Position numbers and translations under genes: made by a program. From positions 372,001 through 436,000 of the forward strand of contig NZ_JAADJT010000005.1 in assembly GCF_011090165.1 (NCBI RefSeq): a stretch of DNA of 64,000 bases. The letters run 5' to 3'. Below, piece by piece: positions 33,917 through 44,100 of the stretch. The notes beneath the pieces are model-generated. The model had not been told where the DNA came from and searched no databases. It saw only the letters and a list, made by a program, of their open reading frames with translations. The DNA is from Duganella aceris (lineage in GTDB: Bacteria; Pseudomonadota; Gammaproteobacteria; Burkholderiales; Burkholderiaceae_D). Position 1 is the first letter of the stretch, and each line of letters begins with the position of its first letter.

Positions 33917-35074
33917 ATGACCGACCAAAATTCCTATGAAGACATCCGCGACGCCGTGCGCGCTCTGTGCGCCGAGTTCCCCGCCGAATACTTCCGCAAG
34001 ATCGACGAGGAGCGCGGCTATCCCGCCAAGTTCGTCGATGCGCTGACGCAGGCCGGCTGGCTGGCTGCGCTGATTCCGCAAGAGTATGGCGGCTCCGGCC
34101 TGGGCCTGACCGAAGCCTCGGTCATCATGGAAGAGATCAACCGCGCCGGCGGCAATTCCGGCGCCTGCCACGGCCAGATGTACAACATGGGCACGGTGCT
34201 GCGCCACGGCTCGGAAGCGCAGAAGCAACTGTACCTGCCGCAGATCGCCAGCGGCGCGCTGCGGTTGCAATCGATGGCCGTCACTGAACCGACCACCGGC
34301 ACCGACACCACCAAGATCACCACCACCGCCGTGCGCAAGGGCGACCGCTACGTGGTCAACGGGCAGAAAGTGTGGATCTCGCGCGTCCAGCACTCCGACC
34401 TGATGATCCTGCTGGCGCGCACCACACCGCTGGCCGAGGTCACCAAGAAATCCGAGGGTATGTCGATTTTCATCGTCGACCTGCGCGAGGCCATCGGCAA
34501 AGGCCTGACGGTGCAGCCCATCCTCAACATGGTCAACCACGAGACCAACGAACTGTTTTTCGAGAACCTGGAAATCCCGGTCGAGAACCTGATCGGCGAG
34601 GAGGGCAAGGGTTTCAAGTACATCCTCGACGGCCTGAACGCCGAGCGCACGCTGATCGCCGCCGAGTGCATCGGCGACGGCTACTGGTTCATCGACAAGG
34701 TCACCAAGTACGTCAACGAGCGGGTGGTGTTCGGCCGCCCGATCGGCCAGAACCAGGGCGTGCAGTTCCCGATCGCCAAGGCCTACGTCAACCTGGAGGC
34801 GGCCAACCTGATGCGCTACAAGGCCTGCGAGCTGTTCGACGCGCACCAGCCCTGCGGCACCCAGGCCAACATGGCCAAGATGCTGGCCGCCGACGCATCC
34901 TGGGAAGCGGCCAATGCCTGCCTGCAATTCCACGGCGGCTTCGGCTTCGCCTGCGAATACGACGTCGAGCGCAAGTTCCGCGAGACGCGGCTGTATCAGG
35001 TGGCGCCGATCTCCACCAACCTGATCCTGTCCTACGTCGCCGAGCACGTGCTTGGCATGCCACGTTCATTCTGA
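33917..35074 (+). CDS. Acyl-CoA dehydrogenase
   Basis: A 385-residue FAD-dependent acyl-CoA dehydrogenase with the three usual domains: helical N-domain, middle beta domain (LQSMAVTEPTTGTDTTKI near 115-132) and helical C-domain with QFHGGFGFACEYDVERKFRE (about 337-356). It oxidises an acyl-CoA at the alpha-beta bond and passes electrons to ETF. The Pseudomonas itaconate locus carries a homolog of unproven function at the same place. It lies 34 bp downstream of the hydratase and 10 bp upstream of the CoA-transferase. Confidence 0.9.
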   Translation: MTDQNSYEDIRDAVRALCAEFPAEYFRKIDEERGYPAKFVDALTQAGWLAALIPQEYGGSGLGLTEASVIMEEINRAGGNSGACHGQMYNMGTVLRHGSEAQKQLYLPQIASGALRLQSMAVTEPTTGTDTTKITTTAVRKGDRYVVNGQKVWISRVQHSDLMILLARTTPLAEVTKKSEGMSIFIVDLREAIGKGLTVQPILNMVNHETNELFFENLEIPVENLIGEEGKGFKYILDGLNAERTLIAAECIGDGYWFIDKVTKYVNERVVFGRPIGQNQGVQFPIAKAYVNLEAANLMRYKACELFDAHQPCGTQANMAKMLAADASWEAANACLQFHGGFGFACEYDVERKFRETRLYQVAPISTNLILSYVAEHVLGMPRSF

Positions 35075-35084
35075 GGAGGCCGGC

Positions 35085-36263
35085 ATGCGACCATTGGACG
35101 GCATCACCGTTGTCACCCTGGAACACGCGATCGCCGCGCCGTTCTGCACCCGCCAGCTGGCCGACCTGGGCGCGCGCGTCATCAAGGTCGAGCGGCCCGG
35201 CGTCGGCGATTTCGCCCGCGCCTACGACAAGCGCGCGCGCGGCATGGCGTCGCACTTCATCTGGACCAACCGCTCAAAAGAAAGCCTGACGTTGGATGTC
35301 AAGCACGACGAGGCGAGCGCAATCCTCGACAAGCTGCTCGACGGCGCCGACGTGCTGGTGCAAAACCTGGCGCCGGGCGCGGCCGCGCGGCTCGGCTTGT
35401 CATATACGGTGCTGCGCGAACGCTATCCGCGCCTGATCGTCTGCGACATTTCCGGCTACGGCGCCGACGGCCCGTACCGCGACAAGAAAGCCTACGACCT
35501 GCTGATCCAGAGCGAGGCGGGCTTCCTGTCGGTCACCGGCAGCCCGGACGAACCGGCCAAGGCCGGCTGCTCGATCTCGGACATCGCGGCCGGCATGTAT
35601 GCCTACACCAATATCCTGGCGGCGCTGATCCAGCGCGGCCGCAGCGGCAAGGGCAGCCACATCGACGTCTCCATGCTGGAGAGCATGGTCGAGTGGATGA
35701 GCTTCCCGCTGTACTACGCCATCGACGGCGCCGAGCCGCCGCCGCGCGCCGGCGCCGCCCACGCTACCATCTATCCGTACGGCCCGTTCCCGGCCGGCGA
35801 CGGCAAGGTGGTCATGCTGGGCTTGCAGAACGAGCGCGAGTGGGAGGTTTTCTGCGCCAAGGTGCTGGGCAAGCCGGAGTTGGCCAAGGATCCGCGCTTC
35901 GATTCGAATTCGACCCGCACCGTGGCGCGCGCCGAGCTGCGCGCCATCATTGTCGCCGAGTTCGCGGGGCTGAGCGCCGAGCAGGTCATCGCGCGGCTGG
36001 ATCAGGCGCAGATCGCCAACGCGCATCTGAACGATATGCACGATCTGTGGAATCACCCGCAGCTGAAGGCGCGCGAACGCTGGGTCGAGATCGACACGCC
36101 GGCCGGCGCCATGCCGGCGCTGCTGCCGCCCGGCGTGCCGGACACCTACACGCCGCGCATGGACGCCGTGCCCGCGCTGGGCCAGCACACCGACGCGATC
36201 CTCGCCGAACTGGGCTACGGCGGCGACGCCATCGCCGCGCTGCGCGAACAGCGCGCGGTGTAG
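35085..36263 (+). CDS. Class III (CaiB/BaiF) CoA-transferase
   Basis: A 392-residue family III CoA-transferase. The N-terminal block ADLGARVIKVERPGVGD is typical, and the catalytic Asp is probably Asp138 in AYDLLIQSEAG. It moves CoA between carboxylic acids. In this context it is the likely itaconate (or related C5 dicarboxylate) activator, as Ict is in Pseudomonas. GAGGAGG lies before ATG 35085; a longer frame from 35052 overlaps the previous gene and is less likely. Confidence 0.88.
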   Translation: MRPLDGITVVTLEHAIAAPFCTRQLADLGARVIKVERPGVGDFARAYDKRARGMASHFIWTNRSKESLTLDVKHDEASAILDKLLDGADVLVQNLAPGAAARLGLSYTVLRERYPRLIVCDISGYGADGPYRDKKAYDLLIQSEAGFLSVTGSPDEPAKAGCSISDIAAGMYAYTNILAALIQRGRSGKGSHIDVSMLESMVEWMSFPLYYAIDGAEPPPRAGAAHATIYPYGPFPAGDGKVVMLGLQNEREWEVFCAKVLGKPELAKDPRFDSNSTRTVARAELRAIIVAEFAGLSAEQVIARLDQAQIANAHLNDMHDLWNHPQLKARERWVEIDTPAGAMPALLPPGVPDTYTPRMDAVPALGQHTDAILAELGYGGDAIAALREQRAV

Positions 36264-36288
36264 TAAATAATAAACAGGAGACCACGAT

Positions 36289-37647
36289 ATGACCCACGAC
36301 CATCCGAGCGCCGCGCTGGCCACTTTCGCCGCTGAATTGCGCTTCGAAGACATCCCGGCGCCGGTGTTGCGCCGCACCGAGGACTTGCTGCTGGACTGGA
36401 TCGGCTCGGCGCTGGCAGGCAAGAGCGGGCGGCCGGTGCGCACCATCGAGTGGTATGCGCGGCAGATGGGGCCGCAGGAGGGCGCGTGCGAGGTGCTGGT
36501 CTCGCGGCGCGGCACCAGTCCGATGTTCGCGGCCATGGTCAATGCCGCGTCGTCGCACTTCGCCGAGCAGGACGATGTGCATAACGGTTCGGTGTTTCAT
36601 CCGGCAGCGGTGGTGTTTCCGGTGGTGCTGGCGATCGCGCAATCGATCGGCGCCAGCGGCAAGGATTTGCTGAGCGCGACGGTGGCCGGTTACGAGGTCG
36701 GCATCCGCGTCGGCGAGTTCCTCGGGCGATCGCATTACCGGATCTTCCACACCACCGGCACCGCCGGCACGGTGGCCGCCGCTGCCGCTGCCGGGCATCT
36801 GCTGAAGTTGTCGCCGGAGCGGATGTTGCATGCGTTCGGCTCTGCCGGGACGCAGGCCGCCGGCCTATGGGAATTCCTGCGCGACGCGGCCGATTCCAAG
36901 CAGTTGCACACCGCCAAGGCGGCGGCCGACGGGCTGATGTCGGCCTATCTGGCGAACGAAGGCTTCACCGGCGCGCGCCATATTCTGGAAGGGCCGCAAG
37001 GCATGGCGGCCGGCATGTCCAGCGACGCCGATCCGGCCAAGCTGACCGACCGGCTGGGCGAGCGGTGGGCCTTGGCCGAGACGTCGTTCAAGTTCCATTC
37101 CTCGTGCCGGCATACGCATCCGGCGGCCGATGCGCTGTTGAAGGTTGTGACCGAGCAGAAGTTGCGGCCGGAGGAGATCGCGCGCGTTGTCACCCATGTT
37201 CACCAGGGCGCGATCGATGTGCTGGGGCCGGTGGTTAATCCGCAGACGGTGCACCAGGCCAAGTTCTCGATGGGCACGGTGTTGGGCTTGATCGCGCAGT
37301 TCGGCACGGCGGGGCTGAAGGAATTCGAAGGTTCGTACAACGATGGCCGCGTCGCCCAGTTTCGCGGCAAGGTGGAGATGGTGCTCGACGACGAGGTCAA
37401 CACCGCCTATCCGGCACGTTGGATCGGCAAGGTGACGGTGGAAACCGTCGACGGCCGCACCTTCAGCGGCCGCGTCGACGAGCCGAAGGGCGATCCCGGC
37501 AACACCCTCTCGCGCGACGAGCTGGAGCAGAAAGCCCTGCGCCTGGCCCAGTTCGGCGACGCCGCCAGTGAAGCAGAGATGCTGGCGCTGTTCCCGCGCA
37601 TCTGGAACATCGCCGAGCTGCCGGTCGTCGGCAAGCTGCTAGGATGA
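36289..37647 (+). CDS. MmgE/PrpD-family protein
   Basis: A 452-residue MmgE/PrpD-family protein (2-methylcitrate dehydratase, iminodisuccinate epimerase and cis-aconitate decarboxylase are relatives). Recognisable parts are the helical N-domain with HFAEQDDVHNGSVFHPA (about 86-102), GTAGTVAAAAAAGHLLKL, and the small C-domain. The itaconate-type locus of Pseudomonas has a PrpD-like gene here too. The function is not set by sequence; an isomerase or dehydratase on a C5/C6 acid is possible. AGGAG lies before the ATG. Its stop overlaps the lyase start by 4 bp. Confidence 0.87.
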   Translation: MTHDHPSAALATFAAELRFEDIPAPVLRRTEDLLLDWIGSALAGKSGRPVRTIEWYARQMGPQEGACEVLVSRRGTSPMFAAMVNAASSHFAEQDDVHNGSVFHPAAVVFPVVLAIAQSIGASGKDLLSATVAGYEVGIRVGEFLGRSHYRIFHTTGTAGTVAAAAAAGHLLKLSPERMLHAFGSAGTQAAGLWEFLRDAADSKQLHTAKAAADGLMSAYLANEGFTGARHILEGPQGMAAGMSSDADPAKLTDRLGERWALAETSFKFHSSCRHTHPAADALLKVVTEQKLRPEEIARVVTHVHQGAIDVLGPVVNPQTVHQAKFSMGTVLGLIAQFGTAGLKEFEGSYNDGRVAQFRGKVEMVLDDEVNTAYPARWIGKVTVETVDGRTFSGRVDEPKGDPGNTLSRDELEQKALRLAQFGDAASEAEMLALFPRIWNIAELPVVGKLLG

Positions 37648-38471
37648 CCGCGATGAGCGCCGTCGCCCGATCCTACCTTTTCGTGCCGGGCAACCGGCCG
37701 GAGCGCTTCGACAAAGCCCATGCGGCCGGCGCCGACGCCGTCATCGTCGATCTGGAAGACGCGGTGCCAGCCGCCGACAAGTCCAAGGCCCGGCAGGCGC
37801 TGGGGGCCTGGCTCTCGGCGGACCACCCGGTCTACATCCGCATCAACGCCGCCGACAGCGCCTGGTTCGCCGCCGACCTGGCCCTGTGCGGCCACCCCGG
37901 CGTGGCCGGCATCGTCCTGCCCAAAGCCGAGCGCGAACAAGACCTGGCCGCGCTGGCCGACGCCGGCGCGCCATCCATCCTGCCGCTGATTGAAAGCGCC
38001 CAAGGCCTGTGGAACGCCGTCGCGCTGGCGCGCGCGCCCAAAGTCCTGCGCCTGATCTTCGGCGCCATCGACTTCAGCCTCGACGCCGGCATCACCGAAA
38101 GCCGCGAAGCCTTGCTCTACACCCGCTCGCAACTGGTGCAGGTATCGCGCGTCGCCGGCCTGCAAGCCCCCGTCGACGGCGTGACCACCGCCCTGGACGA
38201 AGCCGGCGCCGCGCTGGTCCGCGACGACGCCAGACACGCGCGCGGCCTCGGCTTCGGCGGCAAGCTGTGCATCCACCCCCGGCAAGTGCCCTTGGTCAAC
38301 ACCGCCTGGGCGCCCAGCAAGGAAGAAATGGCCTGGGCGCTGCGCGTCGAGGCCGCCGCCAAAGCATCCGGCGGCGCCGCCGTCGCCCTCGACGGCAAGA
38401 TGATCGACCTGCCGGTGATCCTGATCGCCCGGCAAATGATGGCCGAAGCCGCCCGCAGAGGCTTGGCCTGA
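37644..38471 (+). CDS. CitE-like CoA-ester lyase (citramalyl-CoA lyase-like)
   Basis: A 275-residue HpcH/HpaI-type TIM-barrel lyase. Visible blocks are FVPGNRPERFDKA (N-terminus), VDLEDAVP (metal Glu/Asp, about 35-42), LPLIESAQG (about 113-121), FGAIDFSLD (metal Asp) and CIHPRQV. It would cleave a citramalyl- or malyl-type CoA ester; with the CoA-transferase and MaoC genes it completes an Ict-Ich-Ccl set giving acetyl-CoA and pyruvate. It starts in an ATGA overlap with the MmgE/PrpD gene. Confidence 0.87.
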   Translation: MTAMSAVARSYLFVPGNRPERFDKAHAAGADAVIVDLEDAVPAADKSKARQALGAWLSADHPVYIRINAADSAWFAADLALCGHPGVAGIVLPKAEREQDLAALADAGAPSILPLIESAQGLWNAVALARAPKVLRLIFGAIDFSLDAGITESREALLYTRSQLVQVSRVAGLQAPVDGVTTALDEAGAALVRDDARHARGLGFGGKLCIHPRQVPLVNTAWAPSKEEMAWALRVEAAAKASGGAAVALDGKMIDLPVILIARQMMAEAARRGLA

Positions 38472-38518
38472 GCAAGCAACCAGCACACCACTAAAAAACA
38501 CAGCCAACGGAGACAAGC

Positions 38519-39526
38519 ATGAAAACCAAACACCTGAAAATCCTGGTCCTGGCCGCCGCCTTCGCCTGCGGCGGCGCGTTCGCCCAAAACCCCATCGTCA
38601 TCAAGTTCAGCCACGTGGTCGCCAACGACACGCCGAAAGGCAAGGGCGCCCAGCGCTTCAAGGAGCTGGCGGAGAAAGCCACCAACGGCCGCGTCAAAGT
38701 CGAGCTGTACCCGAACAGCCAGCTCTACAAGGACAAGGAAGAACTGGAAGCGCTGCAACTGGGCGCGGTGCAGATGCTGGCGCCATCGCTGGCCAAGTTC
38801 GGCCCGCTCGGCGTCAAGGAATTCGAAGTATTCGACCTGCCGTTCATCTTCCCCGACAAGGCCGCGCTGTACCGCGTCACCGAAGGCCCGGTCGGCAAAG
38901 AGCTGATGGCCAGGCTGGAGCCGAAAGGCATCAAGGGCCTGGCCTACTGGGACAACGGCTTCAAGGAGATGACCGCCAACAAGCCGCTGCGCGCCGTGTC
39001 CGATTTCAAGGGCCTGAAGATGCGCATCCAGTCGTCCAAGGTGCTGGACGCGCAGATGCGCGCGCTGGGCGCCAACCCGCAGGTGCTGGCGTTCTCCGAG
39101 GTCTACCAGTCGCTGCAGACCGGCGTGGTGGACGGCGTCGAGAACACGCCCTCCAACCTGTACACGCAGAAGATGCATGAAGTGCAGAAGCACCTGACGG
39201 TCTCCGACCACGGCTACATCGGCTACGCCGTCATCGTCAACAAGAAGTTCTGGGACAGCCTGCCGCCGGACGTGCGCGGCCAGCTGGAAGGCGCGATGAA
39301 GGAAGCCACCAAGTACTCCAACCAGATCGCGCAGGAGGAGAACGACCAGGCGATGGAAGGCATCCGCAAGGCCGGCAAGACCACCATCTACACGCTGACG
39401 CCGGCCGAGAAAGAACAATGGCGCGCGGCGCTGCTGCCGGTACGCAAGGAAATGGCGGCACGACTCGGCAAGGACACCATCGCCGCGATCGAGAAAGCCA
39501 CGGCCGTGCCGGTCGCCGCAAAATAA
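38519..39526 (+). CDS. dctP: TRAP transporter periplasmic binding protein DctP
   Basis: A 335-residue extracytoplasmic solute receptor with a signal peptide (cleavage near AFA-Q, 23) and the DctP fold: FSHVVANDTPKGKGA, the ligand Arg in GLKMRIQSS (near 164), and SEVYQSLQTGVVDGVENT. It should bind a dicarboxylate and deliver it to a DctQ-DctM permease, but neither is encoded here; the next gene is a methyltransferase 7 bp away. Given the cluster, itaconate or a related acid is the likely ligand. Confidence 0.9.
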   Translation: MKTKHLKILVLAAAFACGGAFAQNPIVIKFSHVVANDTPKGKGAQRFKELAEKATNGRVKVELYPNSQLYKDKEELEALQLGAVQMLAPSLAKFGPLGVKEFEVFDLPFIFPDKAALYRVTEGPVGKELMARLEPKGIKGLAYWDNGFKEMTANKPLRAVSDFKGLKMRIQSSKVLDAQMRALGANPQVLAFSEVYQSLQTGVVDGVENTPSNLYTQKMHEVQKHLTVSDHGYIGYAVIVNKKFWDSLPPDVRGQLEGAMKEATKYSNQIAQEENDQAMEGIRKAGKTTIYTLTPAEKEQWRAALLPVRKEMAARLGKDTIAAIEKATAVPVAAK

Positions 39527-39533
39527 GCCCGGC

Positions 39534-40256
39534 ATGAAGATCGCGACGTCGCCCGGCGAAGATCCGGGACCGCTGCGCGACGAGCGCGAGCTGATCGCTG
39601 CCTTGCCTCTGCCGCTCTCGGCACGGGCGCTGGAGCTGGGCTGCGGCACGGCGCGGCAGACGCGTGCGCTGCTGCGCAGCGGAAAGTTCGACGCCATCAC
39701 CGCGCTGGAGGTCGACACCCGCCAGCACGCACTGAATCTGCTGCTGGACGATTTGCCCGGCGTCAGCTTCGGCCTCGGCGGCGCGGAGGCGATACCGGCC
39801 ACCGACGCCAGCGTCGACGCCGTGTTCCTGTTCAAGTCACTCCACCACGTGCCGATGGCACTGCTGGACCAGGCCTTCGCCGAGATGCGGCGGGTCCTCA
39901 AGCCGGGCGGCCTGTTGTACATCTCGGAACCGATCTTCGGCGGCGACTACAACGAGATCCTGCGCCTGTTCCATGACGAACAGGCGGTGCGCCAGGCCGC
40001 GTTCGACGCCACCGTGCGCGCCGTCGATGCCCGCTGCTTCGAGCTGGTCGGGCAAACCTTCTTCCTGGCGCCGGTACGCTACCGCAGCTTCGACGAATTC
40101 GAACGCGCCGTCATCGGCGTCACGCACACCGAGCACCATTTGTCTGCTGCGCTGCACCGGCAGGTGCGCGAACGCTTCGACGCCCACATGACGGAGCAGG
40201 GCGCCGCGTTCGAAGCGCCGTTCCGGGTCGATTTGCTGCGCCGCCCTACAGGGTAG
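39534..40256 (+). CDS. Class I SAM-dependent methyltransferase
   Basis: A 240-residue methyltransferase. Motif I is ALELGCGTARQTRALL (about 33-48), the acidic residue after beta2 is in ALEVDT, and DAVFLFKSLHHVP (about 95-107) and EMRRVLKPGGLLYISEP (about 121-137) are the usual later motifs of the Methyltransf_11 type. The substrate is unknown. It is 7 bp downstream of dctP, so it may be the last gene of that transcript, though no role in dicarboxylate use is obvious. Confidence 0.85.
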   Translation: MKIATSPGEDPGPLRDERELIAALPLPLSARALELGCGTARQTRALLRSGKFDAITALEVDTRQHALNLLLDDLPGVSFGLGGAEAIPATDASVDAVFLFKSLHHVPMALLDQAFAEMRRVLKPGGLLYISEPIFGGDYNEILRLFHDEQAVRQAAFDATVRAVDARCFELVGQTFFLAPVRYRSFDEFERAVIGVTHTEHHLSAALHRQVRERFDAHMTEQGAAFEAPFRVDLLRRPTG

Positions 40257-40554
40257 GCGATCGCCCCTTCGGAAAACGATGATCATAGTGGCGCTTCATC
40301 AACTCTGGAATCGCGGAGGACAAGCTCAGTGTGAATATGCTGCCGGACGGCGTGCTGCTGAAGACGTCGCGAGCAGAAGGGCGCGTTCAGGAGCTGAAAG
40401 CGCTGAGCAAGAGGGCACCACCGTCGCAGGCGGCCACGAATGTTGTATTTGTCGTCAATTTCATTATCAAACCCACAAATAAAGATTCAATAATGCCAAT
40501 TTAAATGACATAATCCGCCACTAAGATAATTTTAACAACTTCAGGGGTGGTGTC
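40257..40554. other. 298-bp gap without a convincing gene
   Basis: This contains only short open frames: 67 codons from 40279 and 55 codons from 40337, neither with recognisable similarity or a good ribosome-binding site. The last 70 bp are AT-rich and hold the likely promoter of the PEP-CTERM gene (a GATAAT box near 40525), which I cannot pair with a clear -35. Confidence 0.5.
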
Positions 40555-41142
40555 ATGAATCGATTTGTCCAGCAATCGTTGTGCGTTGGCGCGCTGCTGT
40601 GCGCCGCTTTGACGGCACAGGCTGCGCCAACCGTCGTCAACGGCGGTTTCGAAGCCGGCGACTTCACCGGCTGGTCGCTGGTCGGCGACCAGGACTATAA
40701 CGTGGTCGCTGGCGACAACCCTCATACCGGCGACTTCTCCGCATTCTTCGGCCAAACCGACGCTGCGGCCACGCTGTCGCAAAGCCTGGCCACCGTGGCC
40801 GGCCATGCCTACACCGTGTCGTTCTGGCTGTCCAACCTGGGCGGCAGCGTCAACAACATCGACACCGTCAACAGCTTCGAGATACTGATCGACGGCGCCA
40901 AGCTGCTCGACGTGCAAGACAAGACCGCCACCAGCTACACCAAGTTCCAGCAAGCGTTCACCGCCACGTCGTCGTCGACCGTGCTGGCGTTCAGCTTCAA
41001 GCACGACGAAAACTTCTGGCTGCTGGACGACGTCGCGGTCAGCGAAGTGCCGCCAACCATTCCTTCTGTTCCCGAGCCGTCGACGGTGCTGATGCTGGCG
41101 CTCGGCCTGGGCGCGCTCTTGCTGCGCCGCCGCCTGGCTTGA
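40555..41142 (+). CDS. PEP-CTERM surface protein
   Basis: A 195-residue exported protein. It has a signal peptide (cleavage near AQA-A, 23), a carbohydrate-binding-like beta domain (VVNGGFEAGDFTGWSLVGD at 27-45, and YTVSFWLSNLGG) and a C-terminal sorting signal starting VPEPST, then a hydrophobic helix and RRR. This signal is processed by exosortase EpsH, tied to exopolysaccharide production; no exosortase is in the window. AGGGG precedes the ATG. The next gene, 39 bp on, encodes the giant repeat protein. Confidence 0.92.
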   Translation: MNRFVQQSLCVGALLCAALTAQAAPTVVNGGFEAGDFTGWSLVGDQDYNVVAGDNPHTGDFSAFFGQTDAAATLSQSLATVAGHAYTVSFWLSNLGGSVNNIDTVNSFEILIDGAKLLDVQDKTATSYTKFQQAFTATSSSTVLAFSFKHDENFWLLDDVAVSEVPPTIPSVPEPSTVLMLALGLGALLLRRRLA

Positions 41143-41181
41143 ACCAACTCCGCCTTCGCCCGCTTTTGATTGGAACCCGCC

Positions 41182-44100
41182 ATGTCCGTAGCCGCCAACC
41201 CTGCCGTTGATCCTTTCGCCCGCATCCTCGCCCTCGGCGATGCGCCCGCCACCCAGACCGGCGCCGGCGGCCAGTGGGTCAACGCCTGGTCGGTGACCGG
41301 CGTGACGACGACGCAAAAAGCCGATGCGACCAACGCTGCGGAAGCGTGGTCGGCGGTGAAGTACACCGACCTGCTGGCGTCCACACTGGCCGGCGGCGAC
41401 ATTTATCGCGGCGACCTGGGTGTCAGCGGCCAGTCGTCCGCCACCGGCACCGTCAAGCAGGAAATCGACGGCAAGGAAGCGCTGCGCTTCAGCCTGGCCG
41501 AAGCGGCGCAATCGGTGTCGATCAACCTGTCGTCGTTCTACGCCAACGACGACGGCACCGGCTATGCCGAGGGTGCGCGCATCCGCCTGTTCGACGCCGA
41601 TGGCAGGCAGGTCGGCGAATCGTTCGCCTATGCCAGCGGCACCAGCGGCAACCAGCTGGTGCTGATCAACTCCGCGCTGGCTTTCCGCTCGGTCGAGATC
41701 AGCGCCGGCGCACAGCGCGGCGACGGTAGCTTCTCGTTCGGCGGCTACGGCGACGGTAGCGGCGGCTTTGGCAGCGACAGCTACACCAGCGGCACCAAAC
41801 ACGGCAGCGATTTCCTGGTGCACTCGGTCAGCTTCGCGCTGGCGCGCCCGGCCGCCACGGCCGACAGCTACGCCTTGAACGAGGATGCGCCGTCGGCCAT
41901 CTTCGGCAGCGTGCTGGCCAACGACAAGGACGCCAACCAGGCACCGCTGACAGCCGTGCTGGAGACCGGCGCGGCGCACGGCACGCTGACCTTCAATGCC
42001 GACGGCACATTCAGCTACCAGCCGAACGCGCTGTACTCCGGGCAGGATTCGTTCAGCTACCGCGCCAGCAACGGTAAGGATTTGTCCGACGTCACCGTGG
42101 TCAACCTGACGATCAACCACGTCAATCACGCGCCGGTGGCGGTGAACGACTCCGTCGCCACCGATGAAGACACCGCAGTGGCCGGCAACGTCCTGAATGG
42201 CGCTGGCCGAGACACCGATGTCGATGGCGACCAGTTGGTGGTGACGTCGTCCGGCAGCTTCACCACCGCCCTCGGCGCCAGCGTCACCCTCAAGGCCAAC
42301 GGCGACTTCACCTACAATCCGACAGGCTCGGCTGCGCTGCAGGCGCTGGCAAGTGGCGCCGCGCGGGTGGACGGTTTCGACTACACCATCTCCGACGGCC
42401 ACGGCGGCACCAGCACTGCGCATGTGAATGTCGCGGTTCAGGGGCGCGACGAAGCGACTCCCTCCAACCGGGCGCTGAGCGTGGAGCAGGGCGCCGAGCT
42501 CAAGCACTATCTGCACTACACCACGTCCGGGCTGGATCAATGGGTGGAGATCGACGGCTATACGATCGGCGCCGAGGCCGAGCACAGCAATCTCAAGGGC
42601 TCGGGCGCGGCGGTGGGCAAGCCCACTCCGGACGAGTTCACGCTGACGCTGGGCGACGGACGGGCCGCCACCGACTTCACCAGCGCGATATTGCAGGGCA
42701 AGAAGATCGACAACGTGGACGTGGTCTCTTACGTCAGCACGGCAAACGGACTGAAACTGGTGCAGCAGTACGCGCTGAGCGACGCCTACGTCACGGCGGT
42801 GAAAACCGCCGCCGGCGAGGACGGCGCGACACAGACCACGCTGAGCGTGGTGTACAAGGAGATCGTCCAGGGCGTCTCGCCGCTGGGCGCGAACGGCTTG
42901 CCGATCAGCGTGGCGTCGGTCGGCTGGAGCATCCCCAAAATGACCACGTCGCCGTCCGATGCGACAATTCCGGTCGACACGCATGATCTGTCGCACCCGA
43001 CGCCGACGGTGGACAGCGACACGCCGCTGGAATATTACGTGCGGGTGTTGACCAATGACGGCAGGGATGCCGGCGGCGGCTGGGTCGCGCTCAGCAGTTT
43101 CGCGCTGGACTACGCGGCCGACACGAGTTTCCTCAAGGGCACCGGGGCCAGCGTGGGCAAGGCGGTGCCGTCGGAGCTCAGTCTGGGGCTGGGCATCAGC
43201 AAGCTGATGACGGCGATGCTGAACAATGAAATTCTGGGCACGGCGTTCAAAACGGTGGAAGTGGAAGCCTACGCGTCCGGCGGCAACGGCGGCAAGCCGG
43301 CGCTGGTCGACGAATACATCTTCAACGACGCCTTTGTGGTCGATGTGTCCAACCAGAGCGATGCCGACAACAGCGTCCAGCTGGTCTACAAGGCGTTCAC
43401 CCACTCGCACCTGGTGTATGACGCGGATGGCAAGTTGAATACGGCCGCTTCGGGCGGCGTGGGCTACGATGTGGCGAAGGCGGAAATGAAGGCCGTTGCC
43501 GTCACGGGCGCGGTCGCGGCCGCGGCCGGTGCGACGGCGCCGCCGAGCGTGGAGCAGGGCGCCGAGCTCAAGCACTATCTGCACTACACCACGTCCGGGC
43601 TGGACCAATGGGTCGAGATCGACGGCTATACGATCGGCGCCGAGGCCGAGCACAGCAATCTCAAGGGCTCGGGCGCGGCGGTGGGCAAGCCCACTCCGGA
43701 CGCGTTCACGCTGACGCTGGGCGACGGACGGGCCGCCACCGACTTCACCAGCGCGATATTGCAGGGCAAGAAGATCGACAACGTGGACGTGGTCTCTTAC
43801 GTCAGCACGGCAAACGGACTGAAACTGGTGCAGCAGTACGCGCTGAGCGACGCCTACGTCACGGCGGTGAAAACCGCCGCCGGCGAGGACGGCGCGACAC
43901 AGACCACGCTGAGCGTGGTGTACAAGGAGATCGTCCAGGGCGTCTCGCCGCTGGGCGCGAACGGCTTGCCGATCAGCGTGGCGTCGGTCGGCTGGAGCAT
44001 CCCCAAAATGACCACGTCGCCGTCCGATGCGACAATTCCGGTCGACACGCATGATCTGTCGCACCCGACGCCGACGGTGGACAGCGACACGCCGCTGGAA

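Noticed and set aside
40279..40482. A possible 67-residue gene between the methyltransferase and PEP-CTERM genes
   Set aside because: No similarity, no ribosome-binding site, and a competing frame of similar length; treated as non-coding.
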